64,000 nt of DNA from Ruminococcus sp. (GCA_017525915.1 JAFXSC010000020.1:1-64000); one strand, 5' to 3'; counted from the stretch's first letter, positions 28,185 through 36,686 are shown. The notes: generated by a model not told the origin, from the letters alone. Made by a program: numbers and translations.

Positions 28185-28742
28185 ATGATTTCAGCAGGAG
28201 ATTTCAGAAACGGCGTAACTTTTGAGCTTGACGGACAGGTTGTTCAGGTCGTAGAGTTCCAGCACGTTAAGCCCGGTAAGGGAGCTGCTTTTGTAAGAAC
28301 AAAATATAAGAACGTTATCACTGGTTCAGTGGTTGAAACTTCATTCAACCCCACTGCTAAGTTCCCCACAGCTTTCGTTGAGAGGAAGGATATGCAGTAC
28401 AGCTACAATGACGGCGATCTTTACTACTTCATGGACCTAGAGTCTTACGAGCAGGTACCGATCAGCGCTGACAAGCTCGGCGACAGCTTCAAGTTCGTCA
28501 AGGAAGAGATGATCTGTAAGGTCCTCTCCTATAAGGGCAGCGTTTTCGGTGTTGAGCCCCCCAACTTCGTTGAGCTCGTAGTTACTCAGACAGACCCCGG
28601 CTTCAAGGGCGATACAGCTACAAATGCTACAAAGCCTGCTACTCTTGAGACAGGTGCAGAGATCAAGGTTCCTCTCTTCATCAACGAGGGCGAGAAGATC
28701 CAGGTCGATACAAGAACAGGCGAGTATATGTCCAGAGCATAA
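28185..28742 (+). CDS. efp: Elongation factor P
   Basis: The 185-residue protein has three beta-barrel domains with the loop [14 protein letters not shown], where the lysine is the usual modification site, and the C-terminal signature [25 protein letters not shown] binds between the P and E sites and rescues ribosomes stalled on polyproline. ATG 28185 follows GGAGG. The next gene starts 31 bases later. Confidence 0.97.
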   Translation: MISAGDFRNGVTFELDGQVVQVVEFQHVKPGKGAAFVRTKYKNVITGSVVETSFNPTAKFPTAFVERKDMQYSYNDGDLYYFMDLESYEQVPISADKLGDSFKFVKEEMICKVLSYKGSVFGVEPPNFVELVVTQTDPGFKGDTATNATKPATLETGAEIKVPLFINEGEKIQVDTRTGEYMSRA

Positions 28743-28773
28743 GCCGCTCTGAGTTCTGAAAGGAGGAGCTATT

Positions 28774-29283
28774 ATGAAGCTTACTGAGAAAATGTCTTAC
28801 CTTCAGGGACTTCTTGACGGTATGGAGATCGACAATTCCACAAAGGAGGGCAAGGCACTGCTTCAGATGTCTGAAGTTATGCACGAGCTCGTAATGTACG
28901 TTGAAGACCTCCAGTCACAGGTTGACGAGCTCACAGAGCTCTGCGATATCCTTGATGAGGACCTCGGTTCAGTTGAGGACGACCTCTATGAGGATGACGA
29001 GTGCGGCGAATGTGACGGCGACTGCGATAATTGTGACGATGACGATGACTGGGACGACGAAGATGACGACGATTTCGATGACGATGACGATGAGCTTTAC
29101 GAAGTAACCTGCCCGACTTGCGGAGATACAATTCTTCTTGACGACGGCATGATCGAGGAAGGCTCTATACATTGCCCCAACTGCAACGAGCTCCTTGAAT
29201 TCGACTATGACGACCTCACTATAGAGGACTTCGAGGATGAGGACGAGGACGAAGACGAGGCAGAGGACAAGGAAGACAAGTGA
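28774..29283 (+). CDS. CD1247-N-domain protein with acidic linker and zinc ribbon
   Basis: Residues 1-65 are helical (KLTEKMSYLQGLLDGMEID, QSQVDELTELCDILDEDL) and match the CD1247 N-terminal domain of Clostridia. Two clusters rich in Asp, Cys and Glu follow, then a zinc ribbon with CPTCGDTI and CPNCNELL, and a very acidic tail. The function is unknown. The linker has the cysteine set CGECDGDCDNC, which could bind a second metal. It sits right after efp and ends at a strong terminator. Confidence 0.8.
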   Translation: MKLTEKMSYLQGLLDGMEIDNSTKEGKALLQMSEVMHELVMYVEDLQSQVDELTELCDILDEDLGSVEDDLYEDDECGECDGDCDNCDDDDDWDDEDDDDFDDDDDELYEVTCPTCGDTILLDDGMIEEGSIHCPNCNELLEFDYDDLTIEDFEDEDEDEDEAEDKEDK

Positions 29284-29287
29284 TGCA

Positions 29288-29320
29288 AGGGACGGCTTCT
29301 AAGCCGTCCTTTCTGTTATT
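29288..29320 (+). terminator. Terminator after the efp unit
   Basis: GGACGGCT pairs with AGCCGTCC around TCTA, followed by TTTCTGTTATTT. Confidence 0.85.
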
Positions 29321-29342
29321 TCATGGAATTTTCCTTTGCCTA

Positions 29343-29371
29343 TTTACTTTCGGCGCGGTTTGGTGTATAAT
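29343..29371 (+). promoter_or_regulatory. Promoter of the glutamine synthetase-like gene
   Basis: TTTACT (29343-29348) is 17 bases from a perfect TATAAT (29366-29371). The leader is only about 25 bases, so no riboswitch fits. Confidence 0.7.
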
Positions 29372-29403
29372 ATATTTGTATATTTTCCCAAGAGGTGAAC
29401 GCA

Positions 29404-30696
29404 ATGAGCTTTTCCCCAAAAGAGATACTTAAATTCGTTGAAGAAAACGATGTAAAATTTATAAGACTTACCTTCTCGGACGCCGCCGGAAACCTCAAGA
29501 ATGTTGCGATAATGCCGGACGAGCTTCCGAGAGCCTGCGAATACGGCATACCTTTCGACGCTTCTAGCATCAGCGGATGCAGTGAGGATATGCTTCTCGT
29601 TCCGGATATATCCACACTTTCCGTGCTGCCGTGGAGACCGCAGTCCGGCAGGGTAGTGCGCTTCTTCTGCTCCCTCAGAAATGCTGACGGTTCTGATTAC
29701 CGCGGCGATATGAGAACTGAGCTTATCAACTACATCAACTCCCTCAGACTGGACGGCTTTTCCTGCGAAATGGGTACGAAGTGCGAATTCTACCTGTTTG
29801 ACATTGACGGCAGGGGACAGCCTACTCATACTCCTCATGACAACGGCGGCTACCTTGACGTTGCACCGCTCGACAAGTGCGAGAATGCACGCCGCGAGAT
29901 ATGTCTGACCCTTGAGGAAATGGGTATGCACCCGAAGAGCTCCTGCCACAAGCACGGTCCCGCACAGAATGAGATAGATTTCCGTGAGAGCGAGCCGGTA
30001 ACGGCGGCTGACAATATGCTCCACTACAAGACCGTCGTAAAGTCCATTGCCGCGCAGAACGGTCTGTTCGCGTCCTTCATGCCAAAGCCGCTCCCGGACG
30101 AGCACGGCAGCGCTCTGAGTATACTCATGAGCGTGAGAAAGAACGGCGAGCATATCTTCGGCGGATTCCCGGGTGAAATGTCACACGAGGGAAAATGCTT
30201 CATTTCCGGCATACTTTCAAGGATACGCGAGATAACTGCATTTCTTGACCCTACAACCAATTCCTACAAGCGCTTTGGCATAGGATATGCCCCGAAATAC
30301 GTTGACTGGAGCTTTGAGAACCACTCGCAGCTCATAAGGATACCCCACACGGCTGGGCTTTCTCCGCGCATCGAACTGCGTTCGGCTGATGCCTGCTGCA
30401 ACCCATACATCACATTCAGACTGATACTTGCCGCCGGTATCGAGGGTATTCGTTCCGGAAACTGCGATATTCTTGATTCGACACACAGTCTCGGCTCAGC
30501 CGGCAGATGTGAACAGCTTCCGACTTCGCTTGAGGAAGCCCTTGCTATCGCCCGGACGAGCGATTTTGTCAAGCGAAATCTGCCAGACGAGATACGCAGC
30601 GACGTGTTCGCCCAGCTTGACAAGCAGGTGCAGGAGTACAGCCTTGCGAGGAGCAAGGACGAGTTCGAGCAGAATTACTACTTTAAGTACGTCTGA
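29404..30696 (+). CDS. Glutamine synthetase type I homologue lacking key metal ligands (probable pseudoenzyme)
   Basis: The 430-residue protein aligns end to end with Bacillus GlnA (FMPKPL, TNSYKRF, IRIP, IELRSADACCNPY). Several catalytic positions are changed. By alignment, the first Glu of EPEFFLF is Lys126, the Glu of HHEVAPGQ is Lys183, and the His of NGSGMH is Ser239; these match Salmonella E129, E212 and H269, three of six metal ligands. Glu128, the QNE Glu and Glu324 remain. It probably cannot make glutamine and may be a sensor or act on another substrate. It is 11 bases ahead of an ANTAR regulator, which suggests nitrogen control. The start is ATG 29404 after GAGGTGA. Confidence 0.85.
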   Translation: MSFSPKEILKFVEENDVKFIRLTFSDAAGNLKNVAIMPDELPRACEYGIPFDASSISGCSEDMLLVPDISTLSVLPWRPQSGRVVRFFCSLRNADGSDYRGDMRTELINYINSLRLDGFSCEMGTKCEFYLFDIDGRGQPTHTPHDNGGYLDVAPLDKCENARREICLTLEEMGMHPKSSCHKHGPAQNEIDFRESEPVTAADNMLHYKTVVKSIAAQNGLFASFMPKPLPDEHGSALSILMSVRKNGEHIFGGFPGEMSHEGKCFISGILSRIREITAFLDPTTNSYKRFGIGYAPKYVDWSFENHSQLIRIPHTAGLSPRIELRSADACCNPYITFRLILAAGIEGIRSGNCDILDSTHSLGSAGRCEQLPTSLEEALAIARTSDFVKRNLPDEIRSDVFAQLDKQVQEYSLARSKDEFEQNYYFKYV

Positions 30697-30707
30697 GGTA
30701 GGCTGAT

Positions 30708-31280
30708 ATGAACAGAGCATTGATAGTCGAGCCCTTTCCGGAAACAGCCGATACACTGCGCCAGCAGCTTGCCGCTGAGGGCTATGGCATTATAGCGACA
30801 GCGGTCTCCGGAAGCGAGGCGCGCAGGCTCATCGCCGGCGAAGCCGAGCCCGAGCTTGTCGTTATTGATACCCCGCTGCCGGACGAATTCGGTCAGGAGC
30901 TTTCCGTGATGATAGCGGAAAATACCTCCGCCGGTATAATTTTGATATGCAGCGGCGACATTGCCGATGACGTAGGGGACAAGGTCTCCGGAAGCGGCGT
31001 GTGCGTTATATCGAAGCCGCTGAATGTGCACCAGCTCAGCCGTTCGGTAAAGCTTGTCAGCGCGACACGTTCGAGAATGATGGGACTGAAAAAGGAAAAC
31101 GCCGATCTTCTCACGAGGATCGACGAGATGAGGCTGATAAACCGTGCAAAGTGTACGCTTATGCAGTACCTGAAATTCACTGAACCGCAGGCGCACAAGT
31201 ACATCGAAAAGCAGGCAATGAACACGCGCCAGACGCGCAGAGAGGTTGCAATGCGTATCCTTGCGACGTATGAAAGATAA
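30708..31280 (+). CDS. Response regulator with ANTAR RNA-binding domain
   Basis: Residues 1-120 are a receiver domain: RALIVEPFPETADTLRQQL, the phosphate-accepting Asp in VVIDTPLPDEFG, and a KPL motif near residue 105. Residues 125-190 are an ANTAR domain (LINRAKCTLMQYLKFTEPQAHKYI, TRREVA). ANTAR proteins act as antiterminators by binding paired hexaloop hairpins in mRNA leaders. In Ruminococcus and other Clostridia they sit beside glutamine synthetase genes, as here. I saw no clear dual-hexaloop target nearby. Confidence 0.92.
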   Translation: MNRALIVEPFPETADTLRQQLAAEGYGIIATAVSGSEARRLIAGEAEPELVVIDTPLPDEFGQELSVMIAENTSAGIILICSGDIADDVGDKVSGSGVCVISKPLNVHQLSRSVKLVSATRSRMMGLKKENADLLTRIDEMRLINRAKCTLMQYLKFTEPQAHKYIEKQAMNTRQTRREVAMRILATYER

Positions 31281-31344
31281 TGGCAGGTTAAAACAATTTT
31301 CGCAATATTTGGTCAGCGATAAAAGATTGTTCACAGTTTGTTCA

Positions 31345-31373
31345 TTGCATTTTTGCAAATAATATGATAATAT
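31345..31373 (+). promoter_or_regulatory. Promoter of a candidate small RNA
   Basis: TTGCAT (31345-31350) is 17 bases from TAATAT (31368-31373). It follows the ANTAR gene and no plus-strand open frame lies downstream before a terminator. Confidence 0.6.
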
Positions 31374-31379
31374 ATATAC

Positions 31380-31492
31380 AGTACCCGAGGGAGCTAACTT
31401 TACAGCATTTTTGCCTGTATGATCTGTTCCACGGGTACGGCCAGTTTATAAGGAACGCCGGAGTGCTCACTGAGCCTCCGGCGTTGTATTTT
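31380..31492 (+). ncRNA. Candidate non-coding RNA between the ANTAR gene and nadE
   Basis: A unit of about 113 bases has its own promoter and terminator. GTACCCG (31381-31387) pairs with CGGGTAC (31432-31438) to close a domain, with GGGA/TTCC inside and an apical hairpin TACAG/CTGTA (31401-31405 and 31415-31419). The closing terminator has a perfect 10-base-pair stem. I do not recognise the family: tmRNA, 6S, SRP RNA and the common riboswitches do not fit by sequence or size. Confidence 0.5.
31454..31492 (+). terminator. Terminator between the candidate sRNA and nadE
   Basis: AACGCCGGAG (31454-31463) pairs perfectly with CTCCGGCGTT (31476-31485), followed by GTATTTTT. It abuts the nadE stop codon and may also slow transcription arriving from the other strand. 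Confidence 0.9.
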
Positions 31493-32241
31493 TAAAGTGC
31501 AAGTTCGTATTTGGGCATGAGTCTGAGCTTGTGGAGATTTGCAGCGTGGAGACGGTCGATCTTCGCCTTTATATCCGGGTGATCGCTGAGGTCGTCAAGA
31601 CCGCGGATGTACTTGTCGAGCATTGCATAGGTGAAGCCGAGATTGTCCTCGTCAGTCTTGCCGCAGAGACCGTCAGTAGGCACCTTGTGGACGAGCTCCT
31701 TCGGGAGACCGAGCTCATCGCCGACCTGCAATACCTCGGTTACAGTGAGGGAGGAAAGAGGGGAGAAATCACCGGCAGCGTCGCCGTATTTGGTCGAGTA
31801 GCCTACCCAGTCCTCGGAGAGGTTGCAGGTATTGACAACACGTCCGCCGCATGAAGCAGCAACGGCATAGAGAGTGGTCATGCGTATCCTTGCGGGGGTA
31901 TTGATAACTGCCTGCTGAGAAGGCTCGATATGTGTGCTGAGTTCTGACATGAACGTCTTGACGGTATCGCCGATATTGATGGTGTAATTAGTGATGCCGA
32001 GGGTATCAACGAGGAGCCTGCTGTATGATATATCCGACTGCTCTCCCTGAGGCATGAGAACGCCGATAACTCTGTCCTTGCCGAGAGCTCTTACGCAGAC
32101 AGCGGCAGCGATCGAGCTGTCCTTTCCGCCGGAGATGCCGACAACGGCTTTGGTCGTGGGGGAAGCAGTTTCAGCGAACAGCTCGCGCACCCACTCGATA
32201 ACTTCACGGGTAACTTTTTTAGCGTCGAATACATAAGACAT
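31492..32241 (-). CDS. nadE: NAD synthase, ammonia-dependent
   Basis: The 249-residue protein has the ATP pyrophosphatase P-loop SGGKDSS at residues 37-43 and the family blocks NTPARIRMTTLYA, NLSEDWVGYSTKYGDAAGDFSPLSSLT and KVPTDGLCGKTDEDNLG. It has no glutaminase domain, so it should use ammonia to amidate deamido-NAD. The start at 32241 has AAGGAGG upstream. It is transcribed toward the ANTAR gene and pairs functionally with nadD at 19665. Confidence 0.96.
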   Translation of the reverse strand: MSYVFDAKKVTREVIEWVRELFAETASPTTKAVVGISGGKDSSIAAAVCVRALGKDRVIGVLMPQGEQSDISYSRLLVDTLGITNYTINIGDTVKTFMSELSTHIEPSQQAVINTPARIRMTTLYAVAASCGGRVVNTCNLSEDWVGYSTKYGDAAGDFSPLSSLTVTEVLQVGDELGLPKELVHKVPTDGLCGKTDEDNLGFTYAMLDKYIRGLDDLSDHPDIKAKIDRLHAANLHKLRLMPKYELAL

Positions 32242-32313
32242 GATAATACCTCCTTGAGATGTGAGAAATTCACATAATAAGAATATCACATTTCTGCACA
32301 TTTGTCAAGTACC

Positions 32314-32342
32314 AAATGAAAAAGCGGACATTTCTGTCCGCT
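32314..32342 (-). terminator. Terminator after the hexapeptide transferase gene
   Basis: AGCGGACA (32323-32330) pairs with TGTCCGCT (32335-32342); read on the minus strand, it is followed by TTTTTCATTT. It separates the hexapeptide gene from nadE. Confidence 0.85.
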
Positions 32343-32348
32343 TAGGTT

Positions 32349-33014
32349 TCAGTTCTTCTTCACGATAACTCCGCCGGTCTTCCATATGCTGTCCGGAGGC
32401 ATAACGCCCCTTACACAGCTTGTGGGATAGATATTGCAGTTCCTTCCGATGACAGTACCTGGATTGAGTACGCTGTTGCAGCCGACCTCTACATGATCAC
32501 CGAGCATGGCGCCTATCTTCTTTATGCCTGTCTCAAGGGTTTCGCTTCCGGATTTTATTACAACATTGGTTTTGTCGGACTTGACGTTGGAGGTTATAGA
32601 GCCTGCACCCATATGTGATTTATAACCAAGAATGCTGTCACCGACGTAGTTGTAATGGGGAGTCTGAACATTGTCGAAGATAATGACGTTCTTCAGCTCG
32701 ACCGAGTTGCCGATGACGCAGCCTGCACCTACAAGAGCATTGCCGCGGATAAAGGCACAGTGGCGGACTTCCGTCTCAGGTCCGATGATGCAGGGGGCGC
32801 CGAGATAAGCACTCGGGAAGACTTTTGCGGTCTTATGTACCCAGACATTCTCGGCAGGGGAGTCGTACTCATCCGGACTGAGTCTGCTTCCGAGTTCGAT
32901 GATAAGGCTACCGATGCCCTTAAGAGCCTCCCATGGGTATTCAAAGCCGCTGAGATAGTCTGCGGCTATTGTATGACTAAGGTCATAAAGGTCTTTTATT
33001 CTGACGTTTTCCAT
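32349..33014 (-). CDS. Left-handed beta-helix (hexapeptide) transferase
   Basis: The 221-residue protein has an N-terminal helical region, then hexapeptide repeats (AFIRGNALVGAGCVIGNSVELKN, MGAGSITSNVKSD, GCNSVLNPGTVIGRNCNIYP). This resembles the C-terminal half of GlmU and UDP-N-acetylglucosamine acyltransferase-like proteins. It lacks the pyrophosphorylase domain of GlmU. It may transfer an acyl group to a sugar nucleotide, but the substrate is not visible. The start at 33014 follows AAAGGAG. Confidence 0.82.
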   Translation of the reverse strand: MENVRIKDLYDLSHTIAADYLSGFEYPWEALKGIGSLIIELGSRLSPDEYDSPAENVWVHKTAKVFPSAYLGAPCIIGPETEVRHCAFIRGNALVGAGCVIGNSVELKNVIIFDNVQTPHYNYVGDSILGYKSHMGAGSITSNVKSDKTNVVIKSGSETLETGIKKIGAMLGDHVEVGCNSVLNPGTVIGRNCNIYPTSCVRGVMPPDSIWKTGGVIVKKN

Positions 33015-33115
33015 TATTTCCGCTCCTTTAGCGTGTGATTTACATATCAATTATACTATCTTCGGGCTGATATGTCAATAAAATTGTGAATTTAAGATTA
33101 TTTTTGCGATTTCTC

Positions 33116-33144
33116 TTTACATTTTGAGAAAATAGTGATAGAAT
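33116..33144 (+). promoter_or_regulatory. Promoter of the SGNH lipoprotein gene
   Basis: TTTACA (33116-33121) is 17 bases from TAGAAT (33139-33144), about 77 bases ahead of the start codon. Confidence 0.7.
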
Positions 33145-33221
33145 GTTATGAGTGGACAGATATCGTTCTGTTTCCCGAAGGTAAGGCTTTGCTTTACAAA
33201 TATTTTCCGGAGTTGACCTTA

Positions 33222-34115
33222 ATGATTATAAGATCTTCAAGTATATCAAAGTTTGTAGCAGCAGCTCTGTCTCTTACGATGCTTGCCTCCTGCGGCACTA
33301 CCGTAAAGGAAGGTTCGGGCACAGACACTGCTGCCGAGGTGACAACGACTGTCACCGAGACCACTACTACTACCGCTCCGCCGGCTACTGCCCCGAGCGA
33401 AATAACGACTGCGCCGAAGCAGCCTGCCGTTGTTGTCACCGACGCTTCCGGCAACGCTATCGACCAGACACTTCCGAAGGCTACCACTTCTCCGAATGCC
33501 GCCTTCTATCAGGACAGGCTCTATGTGACAGGCGACTCTATCTGTCACGGCTTCAACGTATTCGGATTCGTACAGGAAAACCACTGCATAACACAGGGTT
33601 CTGTTTCAATGTGGAACCGTGATTACTTCTACTTTGACACCCCTTATGGCTCATACCAGATGGTCGATGCGGTCGCGGCGCTCCAGCCGAAGCTGCTGTA
33701 TATGTCCCTCGGCATGAACGATGTGAATATGGGCGACCCGCAGGCTTTCGCGGACAAGTACGCCGAAACGGTCAATGATATCATGCAGCGCGTTCCGGAT
33801 ATAAACATCGTTGTCGCAAGCATTACTCCTATCGACGCGAATGTTACAGATTTCACCTCCAATGAAGTTATCCGCAGCTTCAATGCGGCGCTTAAAACCA
33901 AGATAGAGGGGCTCAGAAGCAACAGGGTACACTACTTCGATGCGTATTCTGTCATCGCAGACCCGAATACTCTATCCATGAGGGCAGGCGGCACTTCCGG
34001 TGACGGCATACACCTTTCCACCGAATGCTATACCGATTTTCTCAATGCACTGTTCCTGGAACTCGACAAGACTGACTTCATGGCTCAGATACAGGCATCT
34101 GAAGGCACAGCCTGA
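33222..34115 (+). CDS. SGNH/GDSL-type esterase lipoprotein
   Basis: The 297-residue protein has a lipoprotein signal (basic RSSSISK, then FVAAALSLTMLASC with the lipobox Cys at residue 23) and a Thr/Pro-rich linker. The SGNH domain follows: TGDSICHG with the catalytic Ser, SLGMNDVN as the GxND block and GDGIHLS holding the Asp and His. Such enzymes deacetylate cell-wall or plant polysaccharides at the surface; the substrate is unknown. ATG 33222 follows CGGAG and is preferred to the longer frame starting at 33135. Confidence 0.88.
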   Translation: MIIRSSSISKFVAAALSLTMLASCGTTVKEGSGTDTAAEVTTTVTETTTTTAPPATAPSEITTAPKQPAVVVTDASGNAIDQTLPKATTSPNAAFYQDRLYVTGDSICHGFNVFGFVQENHCITQGSVSMWNRDYFYFDTPYGSYQMVDAVAALQPKLLYMSLGMNDVNMGDPQAFADKYAETVNDIMQRVPDINIVVASITPIDANVTDFTSNEVIRSFNAALKTKIEGLRSNRVHYFDAYSVIADPNTLSMRAGGTSGDGIHLSTECYTDFLNALFLELDKTDFMAQIQASEGTA

Positions 34116-34167
34116 GCAATAGTACAAAGCACGGAGATTCTGTGCGGTTCTGATACAGAAGTTTCAA

Positions 34168-34213
34168 GCCATAGTATTTTTGATGTGCGGTCAGAAATGC
34201 TATGGCGTTTTTA
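34168..34213 (+). terminator. Terminator after the SGNH gene
   Basis: GCCATAG (34168-34174) pairs with CTATGGC (34200-34206), with a 25-base loop, followed by GTTTTTATT. Confidence 0.65.
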
Positions 34214-34281
34214 TTGTCTTCACTTCCATGCTGTGCTGTGACCGTCATCGACATAAATCAATGCTTGAAGGGGGATTATCT

Positions 34282-34737
34282 ATGAATATCGGATTCAGAA
34301 AAGCTGATCTGGCAGACGCAGAGCTGCTGATAGAAATTTACAATTCTTCGTTCTATGATGACTATATAAAATACGGCGAATGTCCCGCATATGGTAAGAC
34401 TAAGGAAATGATGAGACGGTCAATAGCTGATTATCCGAAATTCCTGATCCTTTACCATGAAAAACCGGTCGGGAGCATTTCGTGCAAAGAATTGCGGCAA
34501 GGAATATATGAGATCGGATGCTTATGTGTTGTCCCGGAGTTTCAGGGAAAAGGCATCGGTACATCTGCAATGGAATTCGTTAAGTCGTATTATACCGGCT
34601 GGAACAGGTTTACATTGGTCACTCCGGCAGATAAAAGCGAAAATGTCTTGTTCTATACAGAAAAATGCGGATTTTATATTCAGTCATTAGAAATGGACGG
34701 GAATGTTCAGGTTGCCCGATTTGTTCTGGAAAGGTAA
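34282..34737 (+). CDS. GNAT family N-acetyltransferase
   Basis: The 151-residue protein has the GNAT core: a VGSISCKEL strand, LCVVPEFQGKGIGTSAMEF as the acetyl-CoA-binding motif A, and ENVLFYTEKCGFY as motif B. The acceptor is unknown. It starts at ATG 34282 after GAAGGGGG. It is more AT-rich than the housekeeping genes and borders the recombinase region, so it may be acquired. Confidence 0.85.
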   Translation: MNIGFRKADLADAELLIEIYNSSFYDDYIKYGECPAYGKTKEMMRRSIADYPKFLILYHEKPVGSISCKELRQGIYEIGCLCVVPEFQGKGIGTSAMEFVKSYYTGWNRFTLVTPADKSENVLFYTEKCGFYIQSLEMDGNVQVARFVLER

Positions 34738-34807
34738 ATTCTGAACTATCTCAGCAGTTAAACAAACATAATGCCACTGAGTTCATTGCGGCACTCAGGG
34801 GAAGAAC

Positions 34808-35032
34808 TTATGTATCGCTCTGTCTTACCGTTTCCTGGCATTTATATCTTGCCGCAAGTGCTTCTGCTTCGTCTGGATGAGCTGAATAGTAAATGCTCAG
34901 TGCCTTGCTTATACTGTCGCGCATCCCGTCGGCAAGTTTTTCCCGTGTGGAGGTTCCGAGTGCGGAAAAATTCCGGATTTCTCCGCATATATCTGTATAG
35001 CCGGCAGCTCTGTAAGTGTTCTTCCTTCCCAT
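34808..35032 (-). CDS. Small hypothetical protein divergent from a serine recombinase
   Basis: I do not recognise this 74-residue protein. It is mostly helical, with REKLADGMRDSISKALSIYY and DEAEALAARYK. The start at 35032 has GGGAG eight bases upstream on the minus strand, which supports a real gene. It is divergent from the recombinase at 35106 and may belong to the same element. The 70 bases between it and the GNAT gene show nothing clear. Confidence 0.5.
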   Translation of the reverse strand: MGRKNTYRAAGYTDICGEIRNFSALGTSTREKLADGMRDSISKALSIYYSAHPDEAEALAARYKCQETVRQSDT

Positions 35033-35105
35033 GATATCATCTCCCGGAAATATTCTATGCGCCGGAGGTTGTACGTTATTTTCCCGGCGCGGTCAGGAGG
35101 AAGAT

Positions 35106-36533
35106 ATGAGTACAGCGGCGGCGTACATCAGGGTATCGACCGAGGACCAGACCGAGTTCTCACCGGATTCCCAGCTTAAGGCGGTGCGTGCATACGCGGT
35201 GAGTCACGGATTTGAACTCCCGGAGGAATTCATTTTCGTTGACGAGGGTATATCCGGAAGACGTGCGGAAAAGCGTCCGGCTTTCCAGAAAATGATAGGG
35301 ACTGCAAAGCTCAGACCCAAGCCTTTTGATGTGATACTCCTCTGGAAATTCAGCCGTTTTGCGCGTAACCGTGAGGACAGCATAGTCTATAAGTCCATGC
35401 TTCGAAAGCAGTGCGGAATTGACGTGATATCGGTGTCCGAACAACTCAGCGAGGATAAGACTTCCGTGCTCATTGAAGCGCTTATCGAGGCTATGGACGA
35501 GTATTACAGCCTGAATCTTGCGGAGGAGGTACGCAGGGGTATGCAGGAGAAATTCTCGCGCGGAGGAGTTGTCTCGCAGCCGCCGTTCGGCTATGTGATG
35601 AGCGGAGGGAAATTCGTTCCGGACAGCGTGAACGCGGATATCGTCCGCAGCATTTTCAGCGGATTTATTTCCGGAAAGGGAGCGCGTCAGATAGCCGCAG
35701 AGCTCAATGATATGGGGATAACTACGGTCAGGGGCAACCCATTTGAGAACCGGGCGGTTGAGTATATCCTGACTAATCCGGTCTATACCGGAAAGCTGAG
35801 AAGGAGCCTGCATAGCCGCAATGCTCACGACCGCTTCCATGAAGACAGTGAAAACGTTCAGTTTGTTGATGGCAGTCATGAGCCGCTGATAACTCAGGAG
35901 ATGTTCGACAGGGCACAGGAGATACGCTCCGCGAACAAGCGCATATTCGGAAGAAATACGCACTTTGTGCCGTCTGATACCATGCTTCGCGGACTTGTGC
36001 GGTGCTCTGCCTGCGGTTCGGCGCTCACGCGGCAGTCCGCGGCAGAAAGTCTCCAATGCTGCGGTTATGCAAAGGGGCTGTGCAGCGTTTCACATTCGGT
36101 CCGTATCAATAAACTTGAATCTCTCGTTGCTGAGCGGCTGATAAGTGATCTTGGCGGCAGCATTATCATTGATGTCGAGCCTGCCGGAATACCTGCGGAA
36201 ACTGTTCCGCCTGCCGAAGCATTGCTCGTAAAGGAACGCAGAAAGCTTGACAGGGTGCGCGAGGCATACGAATCCGGGGTCGATGACCTTGATGAGTACC
36301 GCCGGAAAAAGGAGCGGATAACAGCGCGTATCGCTGAGCTTGAGGAGATGGTGCACCGTGAGAAAAATGAACGCAGTGCCGGGAACAGCTTTTCCGGACG
36401 GCTGACAGTTCCGGTCAGCATACTTGCAGACCCGGAGGTGAGTGCCGCTGCAAGGAACACAGCTCTCCGCTCAGTCATAGACCGGATAGTTCTTGTCAGA
36501 CCGGGAAATACCGTTGAGGTATACTACAAATAG
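35106..36533 (+). CDS. Large serine recombinase 1
   Basis: The 475-residue protein has the resolvase domain with catalytic Ser11 in AAYIRVSTEDQ, the arginines of LLWKFSRFARNREDS, the recombinase domain (PPFGYVMSGGKFVPD, ILTNPVYTGKLRRS), a zinc ribbon (VRCSACGSAL, CCGYAKGLC) and a C-terminal coiled coil. Large serine recombinases catalyse site-specific integration and excision. ATG 35106 follows CAGGAGGAAG. It ends 24 bases before a cotJC fragment. No other genes of its own element are evident, so it may be a remnant of a second, decayed element. Confidence 0.93.
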   Translation: MSTAAAYIRVSTEDQTEFSPDSQLKAVRAYAVSHGFELPEEFIFVDEGISGRRAEKRPAFQKMIGTAKLRPKPFDVILLWKFSRFARNREDSIVYKSMLRKQCGIDVISVSEQLSEDKTSVLIEALIEAMDEYYSLNLAEEVRRGMQEKFSRGGVVSQPPFGYVMSGGKFVPDSVNADIVRSIFSGFISGKGARQIAAELNDMGITTVRGNPFENRAVEYILTNPVYTGKLRRSLHSRNAHDRFHEDSENVQFVDGSHEPLITQEMFDRAQEIRSANKRIFGRNTHFVPSDTMLRGLVRCSACGSALTRQSAAESLQCCGYAKGLCSVSHSVRINKLESLVAERLISDLGGSIIIDVEPAGIPAETVPPAEALLVKERRKLDRVREAYESGVDDLDEYRRKKERITARIAELEEMVHREKNERSAGNSFSGRLTVPVSILADPEVSAAARNTALRSVIDRIVLVRPGNTVEVYYK

Positions 36534-36557
36534 CCTTCGCCTTAAAAGTATAACCAT

Positions 36558-36686
36558 ATGCCGTCAGGCGGTCCGGACGGAGAACTTGCGGCAGCTCTGC
36601 GCTATCTCAGTCAGCGCTACGCGATGCCGTATGCAGAGGTCAAGGGACTGCTGACGGATATCGGTACGGAGGAATATGAACATTAA
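36558..36686 (+). pseudogene. cotJC: Internal fragment of spore-coat manganese catalase gene cotJC
   Basis: Translated from 36558, this piece reads GGPDGELAAALRYLSQRYAM and, after a short stretch, KGLLTDIGTEE, which matches the conserved early part of CotJC. The match begins at GG (about 36567) and stops after GTEE (36674); the next residues are YEH and a stop. Both the N-terminal part and the large C-terminal part are missing. An in-frame TAA lies just upstream. The left break is 24-33 bases from recombinase 1 and the right break 27 bases from the end of recombinase 2. CotJC is a spore-coat protein of the ferritin-like catalase group. Confidence 0.85.

Noticed and set aside
29372-29403. ANTAR target or glutamine riboswitch in the leader of the glutamine synthetase-like gene
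   Set aside because: The leader is only about 25-30 bases, too short for either.
31380-31440. Riboswitch identity for the element after the ANTAR gene
   Set aside because: The plus-strand transcript ends in a terminator with no gene after it, and I could not match it to preQ1, guanidine, THF, ZTP, fluoride or glutamine aptamers.
34738-34807. Missing N-terminal part of cotJC left of recombinase 1
   Set aside because: I translated the stretch between the GNAT gene and the small divergent gene and saw no CotJC-like sequence.
35160-36056. Minus-strand open frame opposite serine recombinase 1
   Set aside because: Shadow of a gene with complete catalytic motifs.
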